Shown here: in pieces, positions 1 to 5,176 of the stretch
Position numbering within the stretch: the stretch's first letter is position 1
How the letters are laid out: every line of letters begins with the position of its first letter
Assembly (NCBI GenBank): GCA_934561335.1
Contig: CAKTGD010000055.1
Location: forward strand, 1-9,817
Reading direction: 5' to 3'
Origin: an uncultured Oscillospiraceae bacterium
GTDB lineage: Bacteria > Bacillota_A > Clostridia > Oscillospirales > Oscillospiraceae
DNA: 9,817 bases
Translations under genes and position numbers: made by a program
Notes under the pieces: generated by a model
What the model was told of the DNA's origin: nothing
Databases searched by the model: none
What the model saw: the letters and a program-made list of their open reading frames with translations, nothing else

Positions 1-52
1 TATAGCTGACTGTTATAGTGGTAGTATGCTTAGACTCTATTGCGATGTTGTT

Positions 53-1048
53 TTAGTGATGAGAGCCAGTTGGCTTATACATAGCAAATTGTCGCTCTTC
101 GCCACCGCCTGCGGGTGTTTCAAAACCGGTAATTCGGCCTCCGCCGATCTCGACATCACGGAATGTAGGAGGTTGCGTAGGAATTGGGTTTTGCCCAATT
201 GCAGATTCTTGGCTTGCACCTGCCGTGTTGGTGGATTCAGAAGAAAACGCTCCAATCGGAGAACTGCCTACAAACGGAACGTTAGCCCCTGCAATCCCAC
301 CATCAATTGAAATGGCATCCTCGGAAGAATCTGATTCTGTTGAGGCGGCCGCGCATATTGTTGATCCCGAGTCGAAACCTGCGTGTGGCTGCGCGGGTGC
401 AACGCTATTACCACTTGGCGAGTATCCAAGATAGTTGGAGAGCGCGCGTGCTGCTTTTGCGCCGGTGATGGAACCTACTTTTGAGATGTTACCAGTTGCA
501 ACAGCACCAACAACATCCGTTGCGAATTCACCGCCAGAATTTAGACTGGAGCTGAACATAGCGCCTCCGACAATGCTGCTAAGACCGGTGCTGCGATCAA
601 CGGCACTGGCTGCCGCTGCATTTCCAACTGCGCGTTTCGCTATACTCAGCATCCCGTTACCACCACCGGTAAAGGCTTGCCCGGTTACAGTGGTATTGGT
701 TGAATTGGAAGAACTTCCGCGATTGAAAATGCTGCCTATTGCGCCACTGGTTGCTTTCACAGCACCGCCAATTGCACGACCGGCGATCATCAATTCGGCA
801 AGCATACTGCCGCCAGTTCGACCGACATTGATGCCGAGTGAAGTCATGAAACTGTCAATCTTCTGACTGATTTTTAGAAAGCTGACTGCACACAGGAACC
901 AAATAAGCAAATTGCCGGAGACTTCCTCTTGGCTGGATCCTGCTATTGCACTTTCAACATCAGACTCACTGAAAGCAAGTGCGGAGGTGGATATGAGTGC
1001 AATCGTCATCATCGCACAGAGAATAAAGAGTGTTTTACGATGTTTCAT
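53..1048 (-). CDS. Conjugation-associated secreted/membrane protein with Gly/Ser/Ala-rich tail (331 aa)
   Basis: The start is the ATG at 1048, preceded by an AAAGGGG ribosome site; the frame stays open further upstream into the previous gene but without a ribosome site. Residues 1-25 form a signal peptide (basic MKHRK, a hydrophobic core, then ALA before F26). A hydrophobic stretch at about 45-60 is followed by a conserved-looking segment (SQKIDSFMTSLGINVG, about 61-76). From about residue 80 the protein is rich in Gly, Ser, Ala and Thr, low in complexity and probably extended. It lies 26 bases after the TrbL/VirB6-like gene and is the last gene of the cluster in the window. Similar proteins sit beside TrbL genes in conjugative elements of Bacillota, so a role at the mating channel is inferred. 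No enzymatic motif is visible. The family is recalled from context, and the function is unknown. Confidence 0.75.
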   Translation of the reverse strand: MKHRKTLFILCAMMTIALISTSALAFSESDVESAIAGSSQEEVSGNLLIWFLCAVSFLKISQKIDSFMTSLGINVGRTGGSMLAELMIAGRAIGGAVKATSGAIGSIFNRGSSSNSTNTTVTGQAFTGGGNGMLSIAKRAVGNAAAASAVDRSTGLSSIVGGAMFSSSLNSGGEFATDVVGAVATGNISKVGSITGAKAARALSNYLGYSPSGNSVAPAQPHAGFDSGSTICAAASTESDSSEDAISIDGGIAGANVPFVGSSPIGAFSSESTNTAGASQESAIGQNPIPTQPPTFRDVEIGGGRITGFETPAGGGEERQFAMYKPTGSHH

Positions 1049-1074
1049 ATATAAGCCCCTTTCGCAGACTCGTC

Positions 1075-1785
1075 TTACCAAGATAGGGGGTTGGCAAGAA
1101 ATGCACCAACCATGGAGACAAACAAGCGTAGACACCAAGCATTCATAATCAGTAGAAATAACTGTCCTCCAAGCATACGGCACCACGAATTGAAGATGTT
1201 GGAGGTGTTCTCCGAAGCCCCGGTAGCAAAGGCCATAGGAGCTGTAAAAACAAGAACACCGACCATGATGTAGCGCTCAGCAGCTTCGAAAAGAAGTTTG
1301 ATATAGTTCCAACCGATGATGACGACCAGAATCGTAACAATTAGACTGACAGAGCCGTTGGCGAGGCAACCGACAATTACGGTGAGCACACTTCCAAAGT
1401 TTCCGAAATCAACACTAGGCAGAGCTGTATCGACGATCCACGAGTATGGTGTCCCGGCAATGCGCAGTGTAAGATCCACAATTTGATTGGCATAGTAAGC
1501 GAGAAAAATGAAAAGTACAGAACGAATGGCCAGTTTGATCGGATCCTCCGCACTGAGACCGATTCCTGAGCCATAAACCTTGAATAGCTGCCACACGAGG
1601 TTCAACAGAATAAAACCAATTGCTATGGCTACGAACACATCGTAGAGTGTTTCTGCGGCTGGAAAGTACCGAAGGAATACACTCATGTCACAGCCCAGTG
1701 CGCCAAGCACTGAGCCGTTGACCATGTCCAGTAAATTCATGATTTGGGTTGCGAGCCATTCAACGATGCTATCAAGTATTCCCAT
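1075..1785 (-). CDS. TrbL/VirB6-like polytopic membrane protein of a type IV secretion system (236 aa)
   Basis: The start is the ATG at 1785, with AGGAGG seven bases upstream; an upstream in-frame ATG at 1806 overlaps the preceding gene and lacks a site. The protein is strongly hydrophobic, with membrane segments at roughly residues 48-68, 85-107, 133-165, 171-187 and 207-230, and a conserved-looking FTAPMAFATGAS segment near 180-191. The C-terminal segment (LFVSMVGAFLANPL) is typical of the TrbL/VirB6-like proteins of Bacillota conjugative elements. Members of this family form part of the inner-membrane channel that moves DNA and protein during mating. The position, between a pilin-like gene with its small companion and a signal-peptide protein, fits this role. 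The assignment to a particular subfamily is not certain. Confidence 0.85.
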   Translation of the reverse strand: MGILDSIVEWLATQIMNLLDMVNGSVLGALGCDMSVFLRYFPAAETLYDVFVAIAIGFILLNLVWQLFKVYGSGIGLSAEDPIKLAIRSVLFIFLAYYANQIVDLTLRIAGTPYSWIVDTALPSVDFGNFGSVLTVIVGCLANGSVSLIVTILVVIIGWNYIKLLFEAAERYIMVGVLVFTAPMAFATGASENTSNIFNSWCRMLGGQLFLLIMNAWCLRLFVSMVGAFLANPLSW

Positions 1786-1806
1786 AGGGGTACCTCCTGA
1801 TAGCAA

Positions 1807-1920
1807 TTAGCCCTGCATGTCCCGGAACTCAAGCTCCTCAGGAATCATGCTTGCTGCGGCTAAAGTTGCCAGAACGCCGGCAACCATGCCGCCCAGAAAA
1901 CTGATAATAGTCTTGTTCAT
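1807..1920 (-). CDS. Small hydrophobic protein in the secretion operon (37 aa)
   Basis: This short frame runs from the ATG at 1920 to the TAA at 1807-1809. An AAAGGAG ribosome site lies six bases upstream (1927-1933). The peptide begins MNKTIISFLGGMVAGVLA, with one hydrophobic segment at about residues 4-24 and a Gly-rich helix face, then an acidic tail (PEELEFRDMQG). It lies 22 bases after the pilin-like gene and 21 bases before the TrbL-like gene, each with its own ribosome site, so the spacing is fully operon-like. A single-pass membrane peptide encoded within the channel genes could be a subunit or assembly helper. The sequence gives no more precise function. It is short enough for automatic gene callers to miss. 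Confidence 0.75.
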   Translation of the reverse strand: MNKTIISFLGGMVAGVLATLAAASMIPEELEFRDMQG

Positions 1921-1942
1921 ATGCGGCTCCTTTCGGTTGTAA

Positions 1943-2335
1943 TCAGGGTTTCCAAGTACCACCCTGGAAGAAGGGCGTGATATAAGCCATCACGAAGCCC
2001 AGTGAGTTAAGGATTGCCCAAGTGATGATGATGCGCTTCAACCATGCCCGCGACTCATCTACGGTCTTGCCAGACTTGGAAAAGTTCATCAATAGAAGTG
2101 CAATACTCGCAGTGACAATGGCGGCAATCGTTGAGATGCCGAGCACTTGTGTGTAAACATCCTGCATAATCTCACTGGCCTTGGTCCAAATGGTGTCATT
2201 GGCTGCGTAGGCACTTGTTGGCAGCAAAGTCATTGCTGTTGGAAAGAGAAACGTCGCGTAAAGCGCACGGCCTTTGTTAAATGCCTGCAGTTTCTTGCTG
2301 AGCTTGCTGCGCAAAGCAGCGATTTTGAAACTCAT
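1943..2335 (-). CDS. VirB2/TrbC-like pilin subunit (130 aa)
   Basis: The ATG at 2335 is chosen because AAGGAGG (2345-2351) lies nine bases upstream; the in-frame ATG at 2356 would place this site inside the gene. The layout is that of VirB2/TrbC-like pilins: a long basic signal region (residues 1-44, ending TSAYA before ANDT), a short loop, a first membrane helix at about 64-84, a basic linker (KSGKTVDESRAWLKR) and a second helix at about 101-122. VirB2-type proteins are processed and form the conjugative pilus or a surface structure in the membrane. It is the first gene of the secretion cluster and is followed closely by the 37-residue peptide and the TrbL-like gene. Length and topology fit well, but sequence identity to named families was not tested. 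Confidence 0.8.
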   Translation of the reverse strand: MSFKIAALRSKLSKKLQAFNKGRALYATFLFPTAMTLLPTSAYAANDTIWTKASEIMQDVYTQVLGISTIAAIVTASIALLLMNFSKSGKTVDESRAWLKRIIITWAILNSLGFVMAYITPFFQGGTWKP

Positions 2336-2344
2336 GGTGGATAA

Positions 2345-2351
2345 CCTCCTT
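2345..2351 (-). promoter_or_regulatory. Strong ribosome binding site that fixes the pilin start
   Basis: AAGGAGG on the minus strand, nine bases before the ATG at 2335. It is located inside the short extension that would follow the alternative ATG at 2356, so it argues for the inner start. Confidence 0.8.
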
Positions 2352-2376
2352 TTCATGTTTTGCCGTTCCGGGATGC

Positions 2377-2426
2377 AAAAAGGGCCCAGTAAGAGGTGAT
2401 AGTGCGATCGACTTCTTACAGGGCCT
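2377..2426 (-). terminator. Intrinsic terminator-like hairpin just before the pilin gene
   Basis: On the minus strand AAGGCCC-t-GTAAGA pairs with TCTTAC-t-GGGcCCTT, about 13 pairs with one mismatch and one bulge, followed by a run of five T (2377-2381). The hairpin lies about 40 bases upstream of the pilin start and downstream of a second terminator (2443-2458). In this position it would stop transcripts entering the secretion operon unless they are antiterminated, or unless an unseen promoter lies within the last 40 bases. Confidence 0.65.
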
Positions 2427-2433
2427 TATGCCA

Positions 2434-2458
2434 ACAAAAATACCGCCATCTCTGGCGG
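2434..2458 (-). terminator. Compact intrinsic terminator after the sigma-4/ArpU-like gene
   Basis: On the minus strand CCGCCA pairs perfectly with TGGCGG across a GAGA tetraloop and is followed by TATTTTTG. It ends about 100 bases after the stop of the 208-residue gene and precedes the larger hairpin at 2377-2426. A stem of six pairs, five of them G-C, with a stable tetraloop and U-tract is a good rho-independent terminator. Confidence 0.7.
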
Positions 2459-2491
2459 CCTCTTGTACGATATGCATTTTGGAACGATGAC

Positions 2492-2520
2492 ATAGTAACA
2501 TATCGATAGTCTAATAGCAA
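2492..2520 (-). promoter_or_regulatory. Possible promoter next to the 11-base repeats
   Basis: On the minus strand TTGCTA (2520-2515) and TACTAT (2497-2492) are separated by exactly 17 bases; each matches four of six consensus positions. It would start transcription near 2485, ahead of both hairpins and the pilin gene, with three of the repeats immediately upstream where an activator would sit. Both boxes are weak, so the call rests mostly on the arrangement. Confidence 0.3.
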
Positions 2521-2562
2521 TCGAAATACAGTCTAAGTTCTGTCTAAAAACAGTCTAAGCTG
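2508..2562. repeat. Five tandem 11-base direct repeats (operator or iteron-like)
   Basis: Consecutive 11-base units on the plus strand are AGTCTAATAGC, AATCGAAATAC, AGTCTAAGTTC, TGTCTAAAAAC and AGTCTAAGCTG, starting at 2508, 2519, 2530, 2541 and 2552. GTCTAA recurs at 2509, 2531, 2542 and 2553, with a degenerate copy (ATCGAA) exactly in the missing slot at 2520. Read on the minus strand the unit is TTAGAC plus a five-base spacer, the same geometry as the direct repeats bound by OmpR/PhoB-type regulators. The array overlaps the stop codon of the 208-residue gene and lies upstream of the pilin gene. Replication iterons are the alternative, since the spacing also reads as multiples of 22. Confidence 0.75.
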
Positions 2563-3181
2563 TCGTGTCCGGCAAAAACTCTTTGATGATACCGATACAG
2601 TCACGGGCTGTGTATCCCCACAAAATGCGATCCATTGCATTGATGGCTGCGTTGAGGTAATTGTGATAAGATGCCGGTGACATCGGATATCCCAGCCGAT
2701 CCAGTTCACGAATGATCTGTTCTCGGTTACGGGGCTTGGTCTTAGTGAAGTAGGTCTGATAGAGTACTTGAAAGTACAATTCACCGTGCTCTGGATCTAA
2801 TTTCACGCCGTCCAGCGCTGCGTGGATGATCTCCAACATATTTTTGCTTCGTATAACGCTCTGAGCGTAGCTTTCCAGCTTTGTGTTGGATAGATCAATG
2901 CCTGCGAGCTCAGCGTTCAGCTCCAATGTGGACAGCTGGGTGCTGTGATCCAGTTCCATTCTGAGATTTAGCTCAGTTTCGGACAGATTAACGGCATAGG
3001 AGACTCTTCGATACTGCTTGAGCAGATATTTCGTGTTGTGGAAATGATTCGGCAGTTCCGTCCTACTGTTCAGATTGCTGAGCTTTTCCACACCGATATG
3101 GAGACCAGTCTGAATTTCCTCCTTGACCGCTTCTTTCTCAATAGCAAAGGCAGGCCTTGCGGGTTTCTTCGGGATCGGCAT
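2555..3181 (-). CDS. Probable regulator with sigma-4/ArpU-like helix-turn-helix (208 aa)
   Basis: The start ATG at 3181 overlaps the stop of the upstream gene (TAATG); an AAGGAG site ten bases before it sits inside the end of that gene, so the two are probably translationally coupled. The N-terminus is Pro- and Lys-rich. The middle (about residues 50-115) is helical and polar, with a YLLKQYRR segment. The C-terminal part (about 152-188: REQIIRELDRLGYPMSP, then an NAAINAM helix) looks like a sigma-region-4-type helix-turn-helix, as in the ArpU/RinA phage late-gene regulators. No enzymatic motif is seen. Its stop lies within the 11-base repeat array in front of the secretion operon, so control of that operon is a reasonable inference. 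The family assignment is by resemblance only. Confidence 0.55.
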   Translation of the reverse strand: MPIPKKPARPAFAIEKEAVKEEIQTGLHIGVEKLSNLNSRTELPNHFHNTKYLLKQYRRVSYAVNLSETELNLRMELDHSTQLSTLELNAELAGIDLSNTKLESYAQSVIRSKNMLEIIHAALDGVKLDPEHGELYFQVLYQTYFTKTKPRNREQIIRELDRLGYPMSPASYHNYLNAAINAMDRILWGYTARDCIGIIKEFLPDTTA

Positions 3182-4254
3182 TATTGATCAACTCCTTGTT
3201 TTGGCATTTTGGGAGGCCCCCTATATAAACCAGTTTCCAGTTCTAACTTACCCCAGTCTAAAGAACTATAGAAGATTAAGGGGACTGGGCGGGCAAAAAA
3301 AGAAGACAAGGGCACACGAAATACTTGAATTCGCAGGGTTTTGCCGCCCTCAAAGATAATCGGCGTGCGTGGGACGCCGCTTTGGACACTAAACTCCAAA
3401 TTTTGATTGTCTTCAATAGGTTCGACAGCTTTAGCAATTCCAAGGATTTCACCGATGCGCATGAGCTTTAGCTGTTCACAGTCTTCTCCAAAAATCATCT
3501 CCCGGAACAGACACGGAGAAATGACAGAGCCGCGTGAGCTTGAAAAACTCACGCGGCTGATGATACCGGCTTCTTCAACTTTCAGGATAAAACGGCCGAC
3601 TCGCAATTTAGACCAGCCCCAACGCCTGGCTAAATACGAGTATGAAAGCAATGGCTGTCCGTTCATGTTGGCGTAATATACTACAGGCATATATTCCGAG
3701 CCTTTAACAGTGGGGTCATTCAAGATGGTGTGCAGCCACATATCCATGATGGCATCCAACTCGCTGAATATTAAATTGCCATTACGCTTGCATACGGAAA
3801 TGAGCTTACGCCCTTCGGATAGAGGAAAAAAGAAGAAACCCGAACCCTTGTAACTGTAATAATTGTAATTCAGATGTACGCAATTCCGCTTCCAGTTTGC
3901 AATGGTGAAACGTAGGAGACCACTGTCTTGATCCAGCATTTCATAATCAAGGAGCCCGGCGTCTTTGAAGTAATCCATCAGCTCTATGGCTTGAGCTTTT
4001 GAATGAACACGGAGGATGCGGGGCAAAGCAGATACTCTACAGATCCACTGTCCCGGGCCTTCCATATACCATTGGTCACCAATATGTCGGCAATTGCTGC
4101 GGAAGTTTGCGTAGGAGTATAACGCCATCAAGCTAAATAGGCGTAAGGTTCCCTCATTACGAAAGTCTTTGTGGTCGAAGTGATATCGAAACCACCTTTT
4201 CAGAATGCGAGACTTAGGAAAGCAGACAAGCTGCTTATTCTGTGTGCAAGACAC
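3181..4254 (-). CDS. Winged-helix protein, possible replication initiator (357 aa)
   Basis: The start is the GTG at 4254, with GGGAGG (4263-4268) eight bases upstream; an upstream in-frame ATG at 4296 would lie inside the inverted-repeat leader and lacks a ribosome site. Two regions look like winged-helix DNA-binding folds: about residues 68-107 (with ALPRILRVHSKAQAIELMDY and a following KDAGLLDYE) and about 201-232 (LLSYSYLARRWGWSKLRVGR, then EEAGII). A two-winged-helix layout of this length, at the head of a transfer operon and behind a long structured intergenic region, resembles replication initiators or DnaD/RepA-like proteins of Bacillota mobile elements. No catalytic motif is visible, and a transcription regulator is equally possible. 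The 208-residue gene overlaps its stop codon. Confidence 0.55.
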   Translation of the reverse strand: MSCTQNKQLVCFPKSRILKRWFRYHFDHKDFRNEGTLRLFSLMALYSYANFRSNCRHIGDQWYMEGPGQWICRVSALPRILRVHSKAQAIELMDYFKDAGLLDYEMLDQDSGLLRFTIANWKRNCVHLNYNYYSYKGSGFFFFPLSEGRKLISVCKRNGNLIFSELDAIMDMWLHTILNDPTVKGSEYMPVVYYANMNGQPLLSYSYLARRWGWSKLRVGRFILKVEEAGIISRVSFSSSRGSVISPCLFREMIFGEDCEQLKLMRIGEILGIAKAVEPIEDNQNLEFSVQSGVPRTPIIFEGGKTLRIQVFRVPLSSFFARPVPLIFYSSLDWGKLELETGLYRGPPKMPKQGVDQ

Positions 4255-4262
4255 GCCGTACA

Positions 4263-4268
4263 CCTCCC
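4263..4268 (-). promoter_or_regulatory. Ribosome binding site defining a GTG start
   Basis: GGGAGG on the minus strand, eight bases before the GTG at 4254. It is the only good site near the 5' end of this gene and decides the non-ATG start. Confidence 0.75.
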
Positions 4269-4287
4269 TTCGAAAATGGTATAAAGG

Positions 4288-4481
4288 CAATCTCAAGTCC
4301 TCTGGTCTAAAGGATCACAGGCATTTCAGCACTCATCCCATTCTTGTGGGCAAGCCGCCCCTCGGTGTGTGGCCTAGCCGGGCGGGGTATCATTATTTTC
4401 CCATGCTGTCATCGCTCTGGGCTTGTCCTCGGCCCTTAACACCCGCTACGGTGGCTCAAACATGGTAACGTCTTGAGATTG
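4288..4481 (-). ncRNA. Candidate structured leader RNA closed by a 10-base stem
   Basis: CAATCTCAAG at 4288-4297 and CTTGAGATTG at 4472-4481 are perfect complements enclosing 174 bases. On the minus strand the inside holds further pairing: CCGCCCGG with CC-ga-GGGCGG (near 4388-4357), GGGC with GCCC around a short loop (near 4433-4417) and CCCA with TGGG (near 4351-4338). The element ends about 20 bases before the GGGAGG ribosome site of the 357-residue gene, so as RNA it would be its 5' leader. I do not recognise a known riboswitch class. A DNA-level function such as an origin is the alternative. Confidence 0.4.
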
Positions 4482-4537
4482 TATGAACTTTTCAAGGTGC
4501 AAGTGCCAGAGATAGATTTGAGGGTGTTGGTCGGACG

Positions 4538-4566
4538 ATTATCAAACCGTAATTACCCTCTCGTAA
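4538..4566 (-). promoter_or_regulatory. Possible promoter for the leader and the winged-helix gene
   Basis: On the minus strand TTACGA (4566-4561) lies 17 bases from GATAAT (4543-4538). The -10 box matches five of six consensus positions; the -35 box is weak. Transcription would begin near 4531 and give a leader of about 277 bases that includes the 10-base closing stem. Confidence 0.3.
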
Positions 4567-4580
4567 TAAATGGAGAAAAG

Positions 4581-4606
4581 AAGGGGGTAAACTGGCCCCC
4601 TTTTTT
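4581..4606 (+). terminator. Intrinsic terminator-like hairpin in the palindrome
   Basis: AAGGGGG (4581-4587) pairs with CCCCCTT (4596-4602) across an eight-base loop and is followed by further T to 4606. It has the form of a plus-strand rho-independent terminator, although no plus-strand gene lies upstream of it in the window. Confidence 0.55.
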
Positions 4607-4627
4607 CGAAATATTTTTGAAAATTGC

Positions 4628-4677
4628 AAAAAAATTTCCGGTAGCTCAGTGATGATCTGAGTTGCCGGAATTTTTTT
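4628..4677. terminator. Bidirectional intrinsic terminator-like hairpin
   Basis: TTCCGGtaGCTCAG (4636-4649) pairs with CTGAGttGCCGGAA (4657-4670), using G-U pairs in places, around the loop TGATGAT. Seven A precede it (4628-4634) and seven T follow (4671-4677), so it would end transcripts on either strand. It forms the centre of the larger palindrome. Confidence 0.75.
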
Positions 4678-4905
4678 GAGTTTTTTGCGTTTTGGGGGGC
4701 CAGATTTATAGGGTGTTTTCTCCATTTATTATAGAAAGGTTTTTATACAGTCTGAGAAATGGCCTTCTTCGTATTCTGTGTAACTCGAACATGGTGCACT
4801 GTTGTTAGTGTTGCATAAGCTTCGTAATACAGAATGAATAGATCATAAAGAGGCTGTTGAGAAACCGTTCGAGATGATTTATGAGTTGAAAGGACGGTAA
4901 TTGAA

Positions 4906-5124
4906 ATGTTGGAATCTACTTATAAAAAGTATGAGGAATTGCCCCTGTTTTTGAATGCGAAGATGGTTGCACGTATTCTGGGGGTTTCTGATTGCAGCGC
5001 ATACGAGCTGATGAAAGAGGAAGGGTTCCCCTCTATGCAAATCGGACACCGATATGTAGTCCCGAAGGATAAGTTTATCCAGTGGGTAGATCAGCAGACT
5101 TGCGGCCTGCAGGCTGACGCATAA
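4906..5124 (+). CDS. xis: Excisionase-family DNA-binding protein (72 aa)
   Basis: This small protein has the excisionase/HTH_17 layout: residues about 13-57 read LPLFLNAKMVARILGVSDCS, a YELMKEEG recognition helix and an IGHRYVVPKDKFIQWV wing. Excisionases of this MerR-like winged-helix type bend DNA at the element ends and bias the integrase toward excision. The ATG is preceded by AAAGGA at a rather long distance (11 bases), a weak site consistent with low expression. It is followed after 52 bases by a tyrosine integrase gene on the same strand, the usual order for integrative elements. The domain match is good; that it acts on this particular integrase is inferred from position. Confidence 0.8.
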   Translation: MLESTYKKYEELPLFLNAKMVARILGVSDCSAYELMKEEGFPSMQIGHRYVVPKDKFIQWVDQQTCGLQADA

Positions 5125-5129
5125 TACAC

Positions 5130-5153
5130 GGCCAGGGAGACCTTTCCCTGGCC
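5130..5153 (+). promoter_or_regulatory. Perfect 9-base-pair hairpin between excisionase and integrase genes
   Basis: GGCCAGGGA (5130-5138) and TCCCTGGCC (5145-5153) form a perfect stem around a six-base loop, five bases after the excisionase stop. No T run follows, so it is a poor terminator. It could protect or process the message, or set the ratio of excisionase to integrase. It ends 12 bases before the AGGAGG of the integrase gene. Confidence 0.5.
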
Positions 5154-5176
5154 GATAGAATGCTGAGGAGGGAGTT

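Larger units (their letters stand above)
4564..4731. repeat. 168-base imperfect palindrome with 16-base perfect ends
   Basis: TAATAAATGGAGAAAA at 4564-4579 is the exact reverse complement of 4716-4731. Moving inward the arms continue to match imperfectly: AAACTGGCCCCC on the left against GGGGGGCCAGATTT on the right, then A-rich tracts against T-rich tracts, then a TTCCGG / CCGGAA stem around the centre at 4650-4656. The left arm is about ten bases longer than the right. On the minus strand the right end also contains a perfect TATAAT (4733-4728). Possible roles are a terminator block, a single-strand origin, a transfer origin, or a small palindromic inserted element. No clear target duplication flanks it. 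Confidence 0.65.
4255..4905. other. Gene-free 650-base intergenic region between the minus- and plus-strand blocks
   Basis: The minus-strand rep/transfer block starts at its left edge and the plus-strand excisionase/integrase block at its right edge. It contains, from left to right, the ribosome site for the GTG at 4254, a 194-base segment closed by a 10-base inverted repeat, a possible minus-strand promoter at 4538-4566 and a 168-base palindromic hairpin cluster. The last 170 bases hold an ATTCTGT / ACAGAAT inverted pair at 4773 and 4829, a possible site for excisionase or promoter control. Frames crossing this region lack ribosome sites and recognisable content. No relaxase gene lies in the window, so an origin of transfer or of replication is possible here but not shown. 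Confidence 0.6.

Noticed and set aside
435..866. 143-residue plus-strand open frame
   Set aside because: It lies opposite the Gly/Ser/Ala-rich tail of the 331-residue protein, has no ribosome site and shows the Pro/Ala/Leu bias expected of an antisense shadow.
4205..4468. 87-residue plus-strand frame across the intergenic region
   Set aside because: It overlaps the start of the 357-residue gene and the inverted-repeat element, lacks a ribosome site and has no recognisable content.
4492..4725. 77-residue Lys/Pro-rich minus-strand frame
   Set aside because: Its ATG lies inside the 16-base inverted repeat, no ribosome site precedes it, and its composition follows from the A/T runs and hairpins of the palindrome.
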